Source: JAFGTP01 sp964498725 (lineage in GTDB: Bacteria; Fidelibacterota; UBA2242; JAFGTP01). From it: 64,000 bases of DNA. This document shows, in pieces, positions 25,416 through 34,477 of the stretch (position 1 is the stretch's first letter; every line of letters begins with the position of its first letter). A model generated the notes under the pieces. That model made no database searches and was not told the DNA's origin. It saw only the letters and a program-made list of their open reading frames with translations. The stretch spans positions 4,995-68,994 of the forward strand of contig CAZCHS010000007.1 in NCBI GenBank assembly GCA_964498725.1. Direction: 5' to 3'. The position numbers were made by a program, and so were the translations under genes.

Positions 25416-25915
25416 AAAAATTATTGATTGATATTCCTGAATTAATGAAAGCAAATCTCTCTGCTGAAGAGATAAAATGTGAGTATTTTTACCATCGTGA
25501 AAATGCCGGCGGCTTATCTCTGATGGAAGTGGCGGAATTTGCTGTTTATTGTCGTCAATGCAAAGAGGCTTTTTGTGTGACGGTCTGTCCCAAAGATGCC
25601 CTGGAGCATCGTGACGACGGTCTGATTGTCAAACACAATATGCGCTGTGTGGGCTGCAAAAGCTGTACGCTGGCCTGTCCTTTCGGCACTATTTTTCCGG
25701 AAGTGATGAATTATATTACATCTAAATGTGATCTCTGCCTGAAAAAACTTGAAAAAGATCCGGATTACATACCGCTCTGTGTTTCTTCGACACCGGAAAA
25801 AATTCTGGAAATGCGGGAGATTGAAGCGGAAAATCCCAGGGAGTCCCTCTTCTTCTACGGCGATCACATCGCGATCAAAGCCAATGACTGGAGATATAAG
25901 GAGGACAAAAGATGA
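25412..25915 (+). CDS. HycB-like polyferredoxin subunit
   Basis: 167-aa iron-sulfur protein. Cysteine groups CRQCKEAFCVTVCP, CVGCKSCTLACP and CDLC..C near the end indicate about three to four [4Fe-4S] clusters, as in HycB/HydN-type electron carriers. AFGTIF-like sequence after the second motif (CPFGTIFPEV) is usual for this family. It overlaps both neighbours by 4 bp and so is coupled to the flavoprotein before it and the membrane subunit after it. It probably wires the HydB/HydG-like module to the hydrogenase. Confidence 0.88.
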   Translation: MKKLLIDIPELMKANLSAEEIKCEYFYHRENAGGLSLMEVAEFAVYCRQCKEAFCVTVCPKDALEHRDDGLIVKHNMRCVGCKSCTLACPFGTIFPEVMNYITSKCDLCLKKLEKDPDYIPLCVSSTPEKILEMREIEAENPRESLFFYGDHIAIKANDWRYKEDKR

Positions 25916-26838
25916 TACTGAAAGATTTATTTTATCTCTTTGTGTTCCCAGGATTTTTATTTGTAGCTGTGCTGGGTCTGCTGGTGGGATGGGTTGACCG
26001 TAAAGTCAGCGCCCGGTTCCAGTTTCGTGTGGGGCCGCCGCTCTTTCAGAATTTCAATGATTTTTTTAAACTGCTGGGTAAGCAAACCATTATTGTGAAA
26101 GATAGTGTAAAATCCCTGTTTATTGCCGCGCCCCTGGTGGCATTTGGCACCCTTTGCCTGATATCGACAATGCTGGGTATGGCGCTCTTTTTTAACAGTG
26201 GCTATCATGGTGATCTACTGGTGATCATGTACCTGATGATGGTTTTTTCTGTCATGTTGGTATTAGGCGGTATAGCTACCGGAAACGTTTTTGCCAGTAT
26301 CGGCGCCGGCCGTGAAGTGAAATTATTGCTGGCAGATGAGTTGGTTTTCATTTTTGTCTGTTTGATCCCAATCGTCAAAGCCGGCTATTCAATCAATCTG
26401 GAGGAAATAATCGCGGCCCAAAGCGACGGTGTATTTATCGGCTCTGTTTCGGGGGTGATCGGATTCCTGGCCGGATTGCTCTGTATTCAGGCGAAAATGG
26501 CCCTGCGGCCTTTTGATATTGCCGAAGCGGAAACCGAGATTGTGGAAGGTCCTTTGATGGAATATTCCGGCCCTTTGCTGGCCTTTTGGAAGCTGAATCA
26601 GCATATCATGTATGTGGCCTATCCAATGGTCCTGATCATCCTATTTATGGGTGGATTTAATTTGCAGGGTCTCGGTATTCTCTGGGCGATTCTAAAATAT
26701 CTCCTCATTGTCGTGCTGATTATCATTATCAAAAATACAAATCCGAGATTACAGATCGATAGCGCCCTGAAATTTTTCTGGCGGATTTTAGCGCCCCTGG
26801 CTTTTATCGGGTTAATCTTAGCAGTGTTAGGAGTATAA
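25912..26838 (+). CDS. mbhM: Membrane-bound hydrogenase anchor subunit (NuoH/HycD/MbhM-like)
   Basis: 308-aa membrane protein with about eight hydrophobic helices. Family motifs are LLVGWVDRKVSARFQFRVGP at the N-terminus, FNDFFKLLGKQ, and ALRPFDIAEAETEIVEGPLM, the conserved acidic loop of the NuoH/HycD family. It anchors the hydrogenase hydrophilic arm and links it to ion translocation. It starts within the previous gene (ATGA) and ends 1 bp before the small-subunit gene. Confidence 0.93.
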   Translation: MILKDLFYLFVFPGFLFVAVLGLLVGWVDRKVSARFQFRVGPPLFQNFNDFFKLLGKQTIIVKDSVKSLFIAAPLVAFGTLCLISTMLGMALFFNSGYHGDLLVIMYLMMVFSVMLVLGGIATGNVFASIGAGREVKLLLADELVFIFVCLIPIVKAGYSINLEEIIAAQSDGVFIGSVSGVIGFLAGLLCIQAKMALRPFDIAEAETEIVEGPLMEYSGPLLAFWKLNQHIMYVAYPMVLIILFMGGFNLQGLGILWAILKYLLIVVLIIIIKNTNPRLQIDSALKFFWRILAPLAFIGLILAVLGV

Positions 26839-26839
26839 T

Positions 26840-27259
26840 ATGGGTTGGTATAATAAACGCTTATCAAAGTCCTTGTGGGTTTTTCATGTCAGTGGATCGC
26901 CCTGTAACAATTGCGATATTGAAATCCTGGATTTGCTGACACCGAAATTTGATGTGGAAAGACTGGGAATAAAATTGGTTGGCTCTATTCGTCATGCCGA
27001 TGTAATTCTGATGACCGGTGTCATGAACAAGAAAGTTGCGCCAAAGATCAAGCGGCTGTACGCTCAGGCGCCGAAGCCCATCTTTGTTGTGGCGGTGGGC
27101 TCTTGTCCCGCTTCCCGGATAAATTTCAAAAAAAGTTACAATATCGTGGAAAAAATTGAAGATGTCATCCCCATTGACATGTACATTCCCGGATGCCCGC
27201 CGAAACCCGAGGCCATGATCGAAGGTGTTGCCAAACTTATAGGAGTTTTGAATGGATAA
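26840..27259 (+). CDS. mbhJ: [NiFe] hydrogenase small subunit (NuoB/MbhJ-like)
   Basis: 139-aa subunit carrying the proximal [4Fe-4S] cluster. Cysteines are in SGSPCNNCDIEILD, VGSCPASR and IPGCPPKPEAMIEG, the standard set for group-4 hydrogenase small subunits and NuoB. It transfers electrons between the ferredoxin-like subunits and the NiFe site. It overlaps the NuoC-like gene by 8 bp. Confidence 0.94.
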   Translation: MGWYNKRLSKSLWVFHVSGSPCNNCDIEILDLLTPKFDVERLGIKLVGSIRHADVILMTGVMNKKVAPKIKRLYAQAPKPIFVVAVGSCPASRINFKKSYNIVEKIEDVIPIDMYIPGCPPKPEAMIEGVAKLIGVLNG

Positions 27260-27683
27260 ACTAAATAAGTTCATCGAAGATGTGGGTGACAAGATCACCA
27301 ATAAGATCGATAAAAAACGCAGATTTTATTTTAATGTGAAAAACGAAGACTTGCGGGAAATCGTGGAAATTTTATTTAATGATATAGGCTGCCGCCTGTC
27401 AACCGCCACCGGGATGGAAATGGAACACGGGCTGGAGATTTTGTATCATTTTTCCGATGATGAAACCGGGCAGTACTATTGCCCCCGTCTGGTGATCGAA
27501 AACAAAGAAAAACCGGAAGCCAATTCCATTGTGCCGATAGTCAAAGGCGCCGAATGGATCGAACGGGAAATTTTTGATTTTTGGGGGGTTAATTTCATCG
27601 ATCATCCGCGGATGGAACGATTGCTGGCATTACATCACCCGGAAAAGTTGGATAAACCGCTTAGAATGGAGGAGAAGAAATGA
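27252..27683 (+). CDS. mbhK: Hydrogenase subunit (NuoC/MbhK-like)
   Basis: 143-aa NuoC-family protein. The second half has GAEWIEREIFDFWGVNFIDH and PRMERLLALHHPEKLDKPLR, equivalent to the ERE-DMFGI-F-HP-L-RIL signature. It packs against the large subunit. It overlaps both neighbouring genes (8 bp and 4 bp). Confidence 0.92.
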   Translation: MDKLNKFIEDVGDKITNKIDKKRRFYFNVKNEDLREIVEILFNDIGCRLSTATGMEMEHGLEILYHFSDDETGQYYCPRLVIENKEKPEANSIVPIVKGAEWIEREIFDFWGVNFIDHPRMERLLALHHPEKLDKPLRMEEKK

Positions 27684-28861
27684 GTGGAAACAGAGTACCG
27701 GTAGGTCCATTTCACCCCTTACTGGAAGAAGCGGAATATTTTGAATTGACTGTTGACGGCGAAACCGTCGTTGATATTGATATGGAAATCGGCTGGATGC
27801 ATCGCGGCCATGAATATCTTTCGGAGATGAGCACCTTTACACAATCCATCTACCTGGTGGAGAGAATTTGTGGAATTTGTTCTACCTCGCATCCCCTGGC
27901 CTGTGTTCACGCCGTCGAGGATATTGATAATATTGAAATTCCTGACCGGGGGCGGTACATCCGGAGCCTGGTGGGGGAATTGGAAAGAATACATTCGCAT
28001 CTGTTGTGGCTTGGATTGGCCGGCCATTTTATCGGTTATGATACGGTGTGGATGTGGGCCTGGAAATACCGTGAACCGGTGCTGCAGATGATGGAATTGA
28101 TTTCCGGTAACAGAAACCATTACGGAATCATGCGGGTTGGCGGTGTCAGCCGCGATGTGGAGCCGGAAAAATTGCCGGAACTGCATAAGCATCTTGATAT
28201 GATCGAAGAAAAAATGAAAATGATCGCCAAAATCGCCAATGATGATCCGGTGCTGAAAAAACGGCTCAAGGGTGTTGGTGTGCTAACAAAAGAAGATGCG
28301 CGAAATTATTGTGCCACCGGCCCCACTTCCCGCGCTTCCGGCGTCCGTGGCGATGTCCGCAAAGATGATCCTACTGATGCCTATGATCTGGTGGACTTCA
28401 AGGAAATTGTCCTGCCTAATGGCGATGTCTATGATAAGTTGGTGGTGAGGGTTTTGGAGATCATTGAATCCATAAAAATATGTCGTCAATGCCTGGATAA
28501 ATTAAAAGTGACCAAAGGCTCTTTCTGGAACAAAGTGGAAAATATATCAGAGGGTGAAGGCTGCGGACGGTATGAAGCGCCACGCGGTGAAGTTTTTCAT
28601 TACATTCGCAGTGATGGCACCAATCGTCCCATCCGCCATAAAGTACGCGCTCCCAGTTATGTTAACATTCCCACTTATGAAGCCTCCTGCAAAGGCATCT
28701 CAATTTCCGACGCCCTGATCACGCTGGCGGCTGTTGACCCGTGCTATTGTTGTACGGAACGCTCCATGAAGATCAAGGATGTCAATAACCGGGAAGTGCC
28801 GGACCTGTTGACATTATCCAGAAATAAAACTGAAAAATTACGGAGGGAAATAAATGGCTGA
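27680..28861 (+). CDS. mbhL: Group 4 [NiFe] hydrogenase catalytic large subunit (MbhL-like)
   Basis: 393-aa catalytic subunit. Both nickel-binding cysteine pairs are present: RICGICSTSH near residues 60-69 and VDPCYCCTERS near 351-361. This separates it from NuoD of complex I and from Mbx/Mbs proteins, which lack the full set. Other conserved segments: GPFHP at the N-terminus, MEIGWMHRGHE, and APRGEVFHYIRSDGTNRP. It should carry out reversible H+ reduction. The C-terminus continues about 30 residues past the last Cys, so a maturation protease could cleave there or the tail is retained as in other group-4 enzymes; a protease gene is at 35472. Confidence 0.95.
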   Translation: MSGNRVPVGPFHPLLEEAEYFELTVDGETVVDIDMEIGWMHRGHEYLSEMSTFTQSIYLVERICGICSTSHPLACVHAVEDIDNIEIPDRGRYIRSLVGELERIHSHLLWLGLAGHFIGYDTVWMWAWKYREPVLQMMELISGNRNHYGIMRVGGVSRDVEPEKLPELHKHLDMIEEKMKMIAKIANDDPVLKKRLKGVGVLTKEDARNYCATGPTSRASGVRGDVRKDDPTDAYDLVDFKEIVLPNGDVYDKLVVRVLEIIESIKICRQCLDKLKVTKGSFWNKVENISEGEGCGRYEAPRGEVFHYIRSDGTNRPIRHKVRAPSYVNIPTYEASCKGISISDALITLAAVDPCYCCTERSMKIKDVNNREVPDLLTLSRNKTEKLRREING

Positions 28862-30668
28862 TTATACCTTACTTTTGATTGCATTACCTGTAATCGTCGG
28901 AATTGTTAATATCTTCCTTCCGGTCATTCTGCGAAAAATATTGAACAGCGCGCTGCTGATCTATCTGCTCTATCCGGTTTATCTGCTCTTTCAAACCACC
29001 GGTTGGAATTATGAATTTATGAACACCACTATTTTTGCAGTGGATAGATTATCATTGATGACCCTGGTGTCGATTCAGGTAATTAGTTTGATCATATTCA
29101 TTTTTCTTTTGAAAAGTCTGGATAAGGCCTATGAAAAAATCTTTATGGTTTTTTATCCGATGACAATTGGTGTCTGTAATGCCGCTGTCATGAGTGTTAA
29201 TTCCTGGGCGCTGTTGATTGCCTGGGGATTGTCAGGCATCTTCCTTTTTCTCTTTGGATTAGTAGGGAAACAAAAAGGGAATTCTGAATCAGCAGTGAAG
29301 ACCTTTTTACTGGTGGGCGGAAGTGATGTCTTGCTGATCCTCGGTCTGGTGCTGCTGCGTTATCTGGAATATTCTAATGGCTGGCAATTGTGGAATCTAC
29401 AGCTGCCGGTGGTGGGAGAATTAGCGCGGGTGGCCTTTATTTGCTTAATGATCGCCTCCTTTGCCAAAGCCGGTGTTTTCCCGTTTCACACCTGGATGCC
29501 GGATTACAGTAAAAATACCCTGACGGAAGCTGTGGCTTTTTTGCCGGCGGCCCTGGATAAATTACTGGGTATTTATTTGTTGGCGCGGCTGGTGATCTCA
29601 GTATTTGTTTTGAACACCACAATAAATTTAGTGCTCATGTCCATCGGTGCTTTTACCATAATCGCAGCGGTGATGATGGCGCTGATCCAGCATAATGGCA
29701 AAAAATTGTTGGGTTATCACGCCGTGAGCCAGGTGGGCTACATGGTATTGGGAATCGGCAGTGGCAATGTGCTGGCTTTTGCCGGTGGTATTTTTCACCT
29801 GATCAATAATGTGCTCTATAAAACAGGGCTCTTTCTCTCGATCGGTTCGGTTGAAAAACGGACCGGTACTGCCGATCTGGATGAGATGGGAGGACTGGGG
29901 AATAAAATGTTCCTTACTTTTCTGCCAGCGCTGGTGGCTTCCTTGTCCATTTCCGGTATTCCACCCTTTAACGGCTTTTTCTCAAAATGGATGATTTACC
30001 AGGGAATTCTGGACTTTGCCAAAGACTTAACACCGGGATTGCAGGTATGGGCGCTGGTTTGCCTGATTCTGGCGGTGTTCGGCAGTGCCCTGACCCTGGC
30101 CAGTTTCCTGAAATTTTTACATACGATTTTTCTGGGCAAACCACGGGAAAAATATAAGGATATTAAAGAGGCGCCGGCCAATCAGTGGATAGCAACCATG
30201 ATCATCGCGTTATTTTGTATCGGGCTGGGACTTTTTGCCGTGAAAATTCCGCTGGAATCCCTGATCTATCCAGCGATGAATGATATGGGTATGGCGACTC
30301 CGGACTGGTTTGGGAGTTATAATCCTTTGCTGATCTTCGGCTTGATACTACTGGTCTTTATTCCGGGACTGATCTTTTTTCTGCTGATCAAAAATGTACG
30401 CTATGATGAAATTTATCTGGGTGGTATGAAAGCCATTGAAAAATTTCGCGTCAGCGGTACCGGCTGGTATAATGAAGTTCGCAACATGCGTCCGCTCAAG
30501 GGCATTTACACGGCGGCGGAAATGAAGATATTTGATCTTTACAGTTGGTTGAAAAATATTGCCAAAGGATTAGGCAAACTTTTGAGTCTGCTGCATTTAG
30601 GACAATTGCAATTCTATAATTTGTGGATAATCATCGGTGTAATGGTCTTGTTTTGGATGATAAAATAA
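28854..30668 (+). CDS. Antiporter-type proton/sodium-translocating subunit (NuoL/MrpA-like)
   Basis: 604-aa membrane protein with about 14 helices. Core motifs: FAKAGVFPFHTWMPDYSKNT, with the conserved lysine and histidine, LGYHAVSQVGYMVLGIGSGN, HLINNVLYKTGLFLSIGSVE, and SISGIPPFNGFFSKWM. A long C-terminal extension after about residue 470 ends in another hydrophobic helix (FYNLWIIIGVMVLFWMI). It is one of two antiporter-like subunits in the operon (the other is MrpD-like at 32157). It overlaps the hydrogenase large-subunit gene by 8 bp. The 160-bp gap after it contains a large inverted repeat. Confidence 0.9.
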   Translation: MADYTLLLIALPVIVGIVNIFLPVILRKILNSALLIYLLYPVYLLFQTTGWNYEFMNTTIFAVDRLSLMTLVSIQVISLIIFIFLLKSLDKAYEKIFMVFYPMTIGVCNAAVMSVNSWALLIAWGLSGIFLFLFGLVGKQKGNSESAVKTFLLVGGSDVLLILGLVLLRYLEYSNGWQLWNLQLPVVGELARVAFICLMIASFAKAGVFPFHTWMPDYSKNTLTEAVAFLPAALDKLLGIYLLARLVISVFVLNTTINLVLMSIGAFTIIAAVMMALIQHNGKKLLGYHAVSQVGYMVLGIGSGNVLAFAGGIFHLINNVLYKTGLFLSIGSVEKRTGTADLDEMGGLGNKMFLTFLPALVASLSISGIPPFNGFFSKWMIYQGILDFAKDLTPGLQVWALVCLILAVFGSALTLASFLKFLHTIFLGKPREKYKDIKEAPANQWIATMIIALFCIGLGLFAVKIPLESLIYPAMNDMGMATPDWFGSYNPLLIFGLILLVFIPGLIFFLLIKNVRYDEIYLGGMKAIEKFRVSGTGWYNEVRNMRPLKGIYTAAEMKIFDLYSWLKNIAKGLGKLLSLLHLGQLQFYNLWIIIGVMVLFWMIK

Positions 30669-30670
30669 TG

Positions 30671-30812
30671 AATAGCCACAGGATACAATGGAATTAGATA
30701 TGAAGTTTTTTAAACCACGAAATAACCGAAATGAATCGAAAAGCAACTTTCGCTTATTTAGTTTATTTCGTGGTAAAAATCTTTTTGGATCCATTGGTTC
30801 TGTGGCCAATAA
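30671..30812. repeat. Nested inverted repeat inside the hydrogenase operon
   Basis: Outer arms GCCACAG...CAATGGA (30675-30692) and TCCATTG...CTGTGGC (30790-30806) are complementary. Inside, ACCACGAAATAA (30714-30725) and TTATTTCGTGGT (30763-30774) form a perfect 12-bp stem, and the segment between them pairs further (CGAAAAG / CTTTCG). The whole can fold into one long hairpin. It splits the NuoL-like gene from the MbhD/E-like gene. Confidence 0.9.
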
Positions 30813-30828
30813 ATAGAGGAATTTCGTT

Positions 30829-31386
30829 ATGATTGAAATTTGGTTAATATTTTTACTTTCGGTGATGATCATTGCTTCCATTGTGGCAATTGAGGTCAAA
30901 AATATGTTGTCCGCAATTATTACAATTGGTATTGTGGGACTGGGCACCTCCCTGGCATTTTTGTTTATGCAGGCGCCGGATTTGGCGATTGTTCAGTTCC
31001 TGTTTGAGATTTTTGCCATCGTCATTTTGGTGCGCGCTTTTATCAGGCCGGAAAATCATGAAAAAGAAAAGTCCGGGATCAACAAGTTTCTGGTGGTATG
31101 CACGGTGGTGGTTCTATTGCTGATCACCTGGTCCAGCCTGGACCTGCTGAAAGCCCTGCCGGCTTTTGGTGAACCGAAGATGGACACCGCACAATATTAT
31201 GTACAAAATGGTAATGGCGCCCGGGAAACTGGTTCCGCTAATATTGTCACATCAATCATTCTGGATTATCGCGCTTATGATACACTGGGGGAAGTGACAG
31301 TGTTGTTTACTGCGATACTCGGTGCGCTGACGATCCTGCGGATCAAGTCCAATAGAGGAAAAGGTGAGGAGGTTACCCATGAATGA
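30829..31386 (+). CDS. MbhD/MbhE-like fusion (MrpA C-terminal domain, DUF4040-type)
   Basis: 185-aa membrane protein. The first part (VMIIASIVAIEVKNMLSAII; APDLAIVQFLFEIFAIVILV) matches the DUF4040/MbhD domain that forms the end of MrpA. The second part (GSANIVTSIILDYRAYDTLG; EVTVLFTAILGALTILRI) matches MbhE. In Pyrococcus Mbh these are two separate genes; here they are fused. It has AGAGGA upstream of ATG 30829 and overlaps mrpB by 8 bp. Confidence 0.88.
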   Translation: MIEIWLIFLLSVMIIASIVAIEVKNMLSAIITIGIVGLGTSLAFLFMQAPDLAIVQFLFEIFAIVILVRAFIRPENHEKEKSGINKFLVVCTVVVLLLITWSSLDLLKALPAFGEPKMDTAQYYVQNGNGARETGSANIVTSIILDYRAYDTLGEVTVLFTAILGALTILRIKSNRGKGEEVTHE

Positions 31387-31822
31387 TCATAAAGGAATGA
31401 CTATCATTGTCAAAACCATTACACGTATCAGTGTCTGGTTGATTATATTGTATGGTATTTATATTATTTTGCATGGACATCTTACGCCCGGCGGCGGATT
31501 TGCTGGCGGTGTTATCATTGCGCTGGCTTTTCTCAATTATCTGCTGGCCTATGGCCGGAATGATACGGAAAAGTGGATCAATATCAGACTGCTTCATGAC
31601 ATGGAATCCGCCAGTGCCATCCTGTTTCTGATTGTTGGGATTCTGGGTATTGCCCTGTCCGGCAGTTTCCTGGCTAACTGGCTTTCAAAAGGAGAGCTGT
31701 TTCGTCTTGCCAGTGCCGGTACCATACCCATATTGAATATTATTATTGGCATTAAAGTATGTGCCGGACTCTTTTTCGTTGTCTGGACCTTAGCAATTTT
31801 TCATATAGAGGAGGCCGACTGA
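31379..31822 (+). CDS. mrpB: Mrp/Mbh antiporter subunit B (MnhB/MbhF-like)
   Basis: 147-aa membrane protein of the MnhB family. The central motif LHGHLTPGGGFAGGVIIALA is diagnostic. Four helices are predicted. ATG 31379 is chosen over the upstream in-frame start at 31364 because GAGGAGG lies directly before it. It overlaps the preceding gene by 8 bp and the next start by 1 base (TGATG). Confidence 0.92.
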   Translation: MNDHKGMTIIVKTITRISVWLIILYGIYIILHGHLTPGGGFAGGVIIALAFLNYLLAYGRNDTEKWINIRLLHDMESASAILFLIVGILGIALSGSFLANWLSKGELFRLASAGTIPILNIIIGIKVCAGLFFVVWTLAIFHIEEAD

Positions 31823-32160
31823 TGATTTTATATGTATTATGTTTTATCTTACTGATGATAGGCCTTTACGGTGTTATTACCAAGCGGGATCTGATCAAGA
31901 TCATTCTTTCCCTGGCAATCATGGAATACGCGGCCAATTTGTTTCTGATCCTTTTTGCTTACAAAAAAGGCGGTCGCTTTCCGATTTTGGAAGAAGGAAA
32001 AGAGATCGTAACCATGGTAGACCCGTTGCCCCAGGCATTGGTTTTGACATCGATTGTGATTGAATTGGGAATCACCGCAATGCTGGTGGCGTTGGCTGTC
32101 AGACTTTATCAAAAATACAATACCTTTGATATAACTAAAATTAGGAGGCTGGCAGGATGA
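31822..32160 (+). CDS. mrpC: Mrp/Mbh antiporter subunit C (MnhC/NuoK/MbhG-like)
   Basis: 112-aa membrane protein with three helices, related to NuoK. Conserved features: GLYGVITKRDLIKIILSLAI, then MEYAANLFLI, and DPLPQALVLTSIVIELGITA, characteristic of MrpC. The ORF can be extended upstream, but ATG 31822 follows AGAGGAGG and the mrpB stop codon. It overlaps mrpD by 4 bp. Confidence 0.92.
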   Translation: MILYVLCFILLMIGLYGVITKRDLIKIILSLAIMEYAANLFLILFAYKKGGRFPILEEGKEIVTMVDPLPQALVLTSIVIELGITAMLVALAVRLYQKYNTFDITKIRRLAG

Positions 32161-33632
32161 TCATACCATATCTAATAATTATGCCTTTGCTGGCAGCGTT
32201 TCTTATTACATTAATATCCGGGAAAGGGGATACCTGGGGCGTGATTTTCGCGATACTAACAGAAATTACCATGATCCTGTTATCAGTGATTGGCTTTGTG
32301 CTGACCCGGGGGAACCCTTTGATTTATAAAACCGGTGGCTGGAACCTACCCTACACCATTGTGCTGGTGCTGGATTCTTTATCAGGATTTATGCTGATCA
32401 TCGTCCATGTGATCGCGCTTTTCGCGCTGATGTATTCCGTGGCCTATATTCGGCATCTATCCAAAAGCTGGAAATATTACGCGCTTTTTATGTTACTGAT
32501 TACAGGAATGGACGGCGTTATCCTGACCGGTGACCTGTTCAATCTTTTTGTATTTATGGAAATCGCACTTTTTGCCGCTTATGCGCTTGTGGCTTACGGC
32601 AACCGTCCGGAAGAATTCGAGGCATCGTTCAAATACGCGGTCATGGGTTCCATTTCCTCGACCTTGATATTAGTGGGAATCGGCATTACTTACAGTGTTA
32701 CATCCACCCTCACGCTGGCTAATATCTCTCAGGTTTTGGCGGAACAGCCGCCCCATGTGGTGAATTGGATCGGTGCGATTTTTCTGGTGGGTTTCGGACT
32801 GAAAGCCGCGGTTATGCCCTTTCATGCCTGGCTGCCTGACGCACATTCCTCTGCGCCGGCGCCGATTTCCTCAATGTTGTCAGGTGTGTTGATCAAAGCG
32901 CTGGGAGTCTATGTTCTGATTCGACTGGTTTTTAATGTCTTTGGATTCAATCCTTTGTTTTCAAGGGTATTCCTGGCGCTGGGAACCTTGTCAATCATTG
33001 CGGCTTCTTTGCTGGCCATCAGTCAGTGGGACATGAAGCGGTTGTTGGCTTATTCATCCATCAGTCAGATCGGCTTCATTCTGATTGCCCTGGGAATTGG
33101 CACACGAATGGCGATTTTTGGCGCCTTGTTTCATGTGCTCAATCATGCGATTTTTAAGGGGTTGTTATTCCTTAATGCCGGTTCCGTGGAAATGTGTCTT
33201 GGCACCCGTGATCTGAACAAAATGGGCCGGTTGGGAAAAGTTTTGCCGGTAACCACCGGTACCTCTATGATCGGGACATTATCGGTTTCCGGACTGCCGC
33301 CCTTCAATGGTTTTTTTAGTAAAGTGATCATTATCATCGCGGCCATTGAGGCCGGTTTCTTCTCAACTGCCGGTGTTGCAGTAGTGGGTAGTATTCTGAC
33401 CCTGGGCTACTTTATGAAATTTCAACGCTACGGGTTTTATGGAGAAAAGGTCATTGAGAAAGTGGCTCACAAACCCGGCCTGGGCATGCGTACAGCCATG
33501 ATCTGCCTGGCGATTCTCTGTTTGGTAACCAGTTTACTGGTGGTTCCGCAGTTTCGTGAGATGATCATGGACCCGGTCATCGATGTTGTTGTTAATCAAG
33601 CAAATTATATAGAAATGGTAATGGGGAGGTAA
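32157..33632 (+). CDS. mrpD: Mrp/Mbh antiporter subunit D (MbhH-like)
   Basis: 491-aa antiporter-type membrane protein. Motifs: DLFNLFVFMEIALFAAYALV, FGLKAAVMPFHAWLPDAHSS, APAPISSMLSGVLIKALGVY, LLAYSSISQIGFILIALGIG and SGLPPFNGFFSKVII. These carry the charged residues used for ion translocation in MrpD/NuoN-type subunits. It is the second antiporter-like subunit encoded in this operon. Confidence 0.93.
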   Translation: MIIPYLIIMPLLAAFLITLISGKGDTWGVIFAILTEITMILLSVIGFVLTRGNPLIYKTGGWNLPYTIVLVLDSLSGFMLIIVHVIALFALMYSVAYIRHLSKSWKYYALFMLLITGMDGVILTGDLFNLFVFMEIALFAAYALVAYGNRPEEFEASFKYAVMGSISSTLILVGIGITYSVTSTLTLANISQVLAEQPPHVVNWIGAIFLVGFGLKAAVMPFHAWLPDAHSSAPAPISSMLSGVLIKALGVYVLIRLVFNVFGFNPLFSRVFLALGTLSIIAASLLAISQWDMKRLLAYSSISQIGFILIALGIGTRMAIFGALFHVLNHAIFKGLLFLNAGSVEMCLGTRDLNKMGRLGKVLPVTTGTSMIGTLSVSGLPPFNGFFSKVIIIIAAIEAGFFSTAGVAVVGSILTLGYFMKFQRYGFYGEKVIEKVAHKPGLGMRTAMICLAILCLVTSLLVVPQFREMIMDPVIDVVVNQANYIEMVMGR

Positions 33633-33635
33633 TTA

Positions 33636-34142
33636 ATGTCTCTAAAAACAAAAAGCAGAATCATTGTATTTTTTCTGGCCCTGATCTGTTACCTGGCACT
33701 GACCAGTTTTACAGATTACCAGGAAATCATCGCCGGTGTGATCATTGCCTTGCTGGTGACGCTGCTGGCGGGACAATTCCTGTTGAAAACCGGCGGCCGC
33801 AAAAATATCTTCCTCAGGATCATCAAAGCGATCGAATATCTCTTCAGGTTTATTTGGGAAATGACCAAGGCCAATGTGCATGTGGCTTACCTGGTGCTCC
33901 ATCCGAATCTTCCGATCAAACCGGGCATCGTCAAGATCAAAACCCAACTGACCCATGATTCCGCGATCACGGTTCTGGCGAATTCCATTACATTGACGCC
34001 GGGAACTCTGACAGTGGATTACAATGAAAAGACCAGGGAACTCTATATTCACTGGATCGATGTTGCGTCAGTAGATGAAGATAAGGACACAAAAATAATC
34101 GGCGCACGGTTCGAAAGCTTATTAAAGGAGGTGTTTGAATGA
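33636..34142 (+). CDS. mrpE: Mrp/Mbh antiporter subunit E (MnhE/MbhA-like)
   Basis: 168-aa MnhE-family protein: two N-terminal hydrophobic segments followed by a soluble domain with VAYLVLHPNLPIKPGIVKIK and LANSITLTPGTLTVDY, the family signature. It begins 3 bp after mrpD and overlaps mrpF by 4 bp. Confidence 0.93.
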   Translation: MSLKTKSRIIVFFLALICYLALTSFTDYQEIIAGVIIALLVTLLAGQFLLKTGGRKNIFLRIIKAIEYLFRFIWEMTKANVHVAYLVLHPNLPIKPGIVKIKTQLTHDSAITVLANSITLTPGTLTVDYNEKTRELYIHWIDVASVDEDKDTKIIGARFESLLKEVFE

Positions 34143-34477
34143 AAACGCTACGTTGGATAATCGGCACGATCATAATTCTGGCTTTGATTTATCTGAATTT
34201 CCGGGTTTTCGAATTATCACTGATCGTTAAACTAATCAATGTGATACTCTTTTGTTCACTGTTTGTATTGTACCGCGTCATTGTGGGGCCGTCACCGGCC
34301 GACCGCATTGTGGCGGTGGATATTCTTGGTGTGCTGATCATCGGCTTGTTGGCCCTGACAGGGCTTTGGTACGATCAGTCTTTTTTCATGGACATCGGCT
34401 TGATCTGGGCGTTGATGAGTTTTATTGCTTCGCTGGCTTTTTCAAAAATACTGGAAGGGAGGTCATTAGATGATTGA
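34139..34477 (+). CDS. mrpF: Mrp/Mbh antiporter subunit F (MnhF/MbhB-like)
   Basis: 112-aa protein with three helices and the MrpF signature YRVIVGPSPADRIVAVDILG. It is somewhat longer than usual (about 85-95 aa) owing to an N-terminal helix. It overlaps mrpE and mrpG. Confidence 0.92.
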   Translation: MKTLRWIIGTIIILALIYLNFRVFELSLIVKLINVILFCSLFVLYRVIVGPSPADRIVAVDILGVLIIGLLALTGLWYDQSFFMDIGLIWALMSFIASLAFSKILEGRSLDD

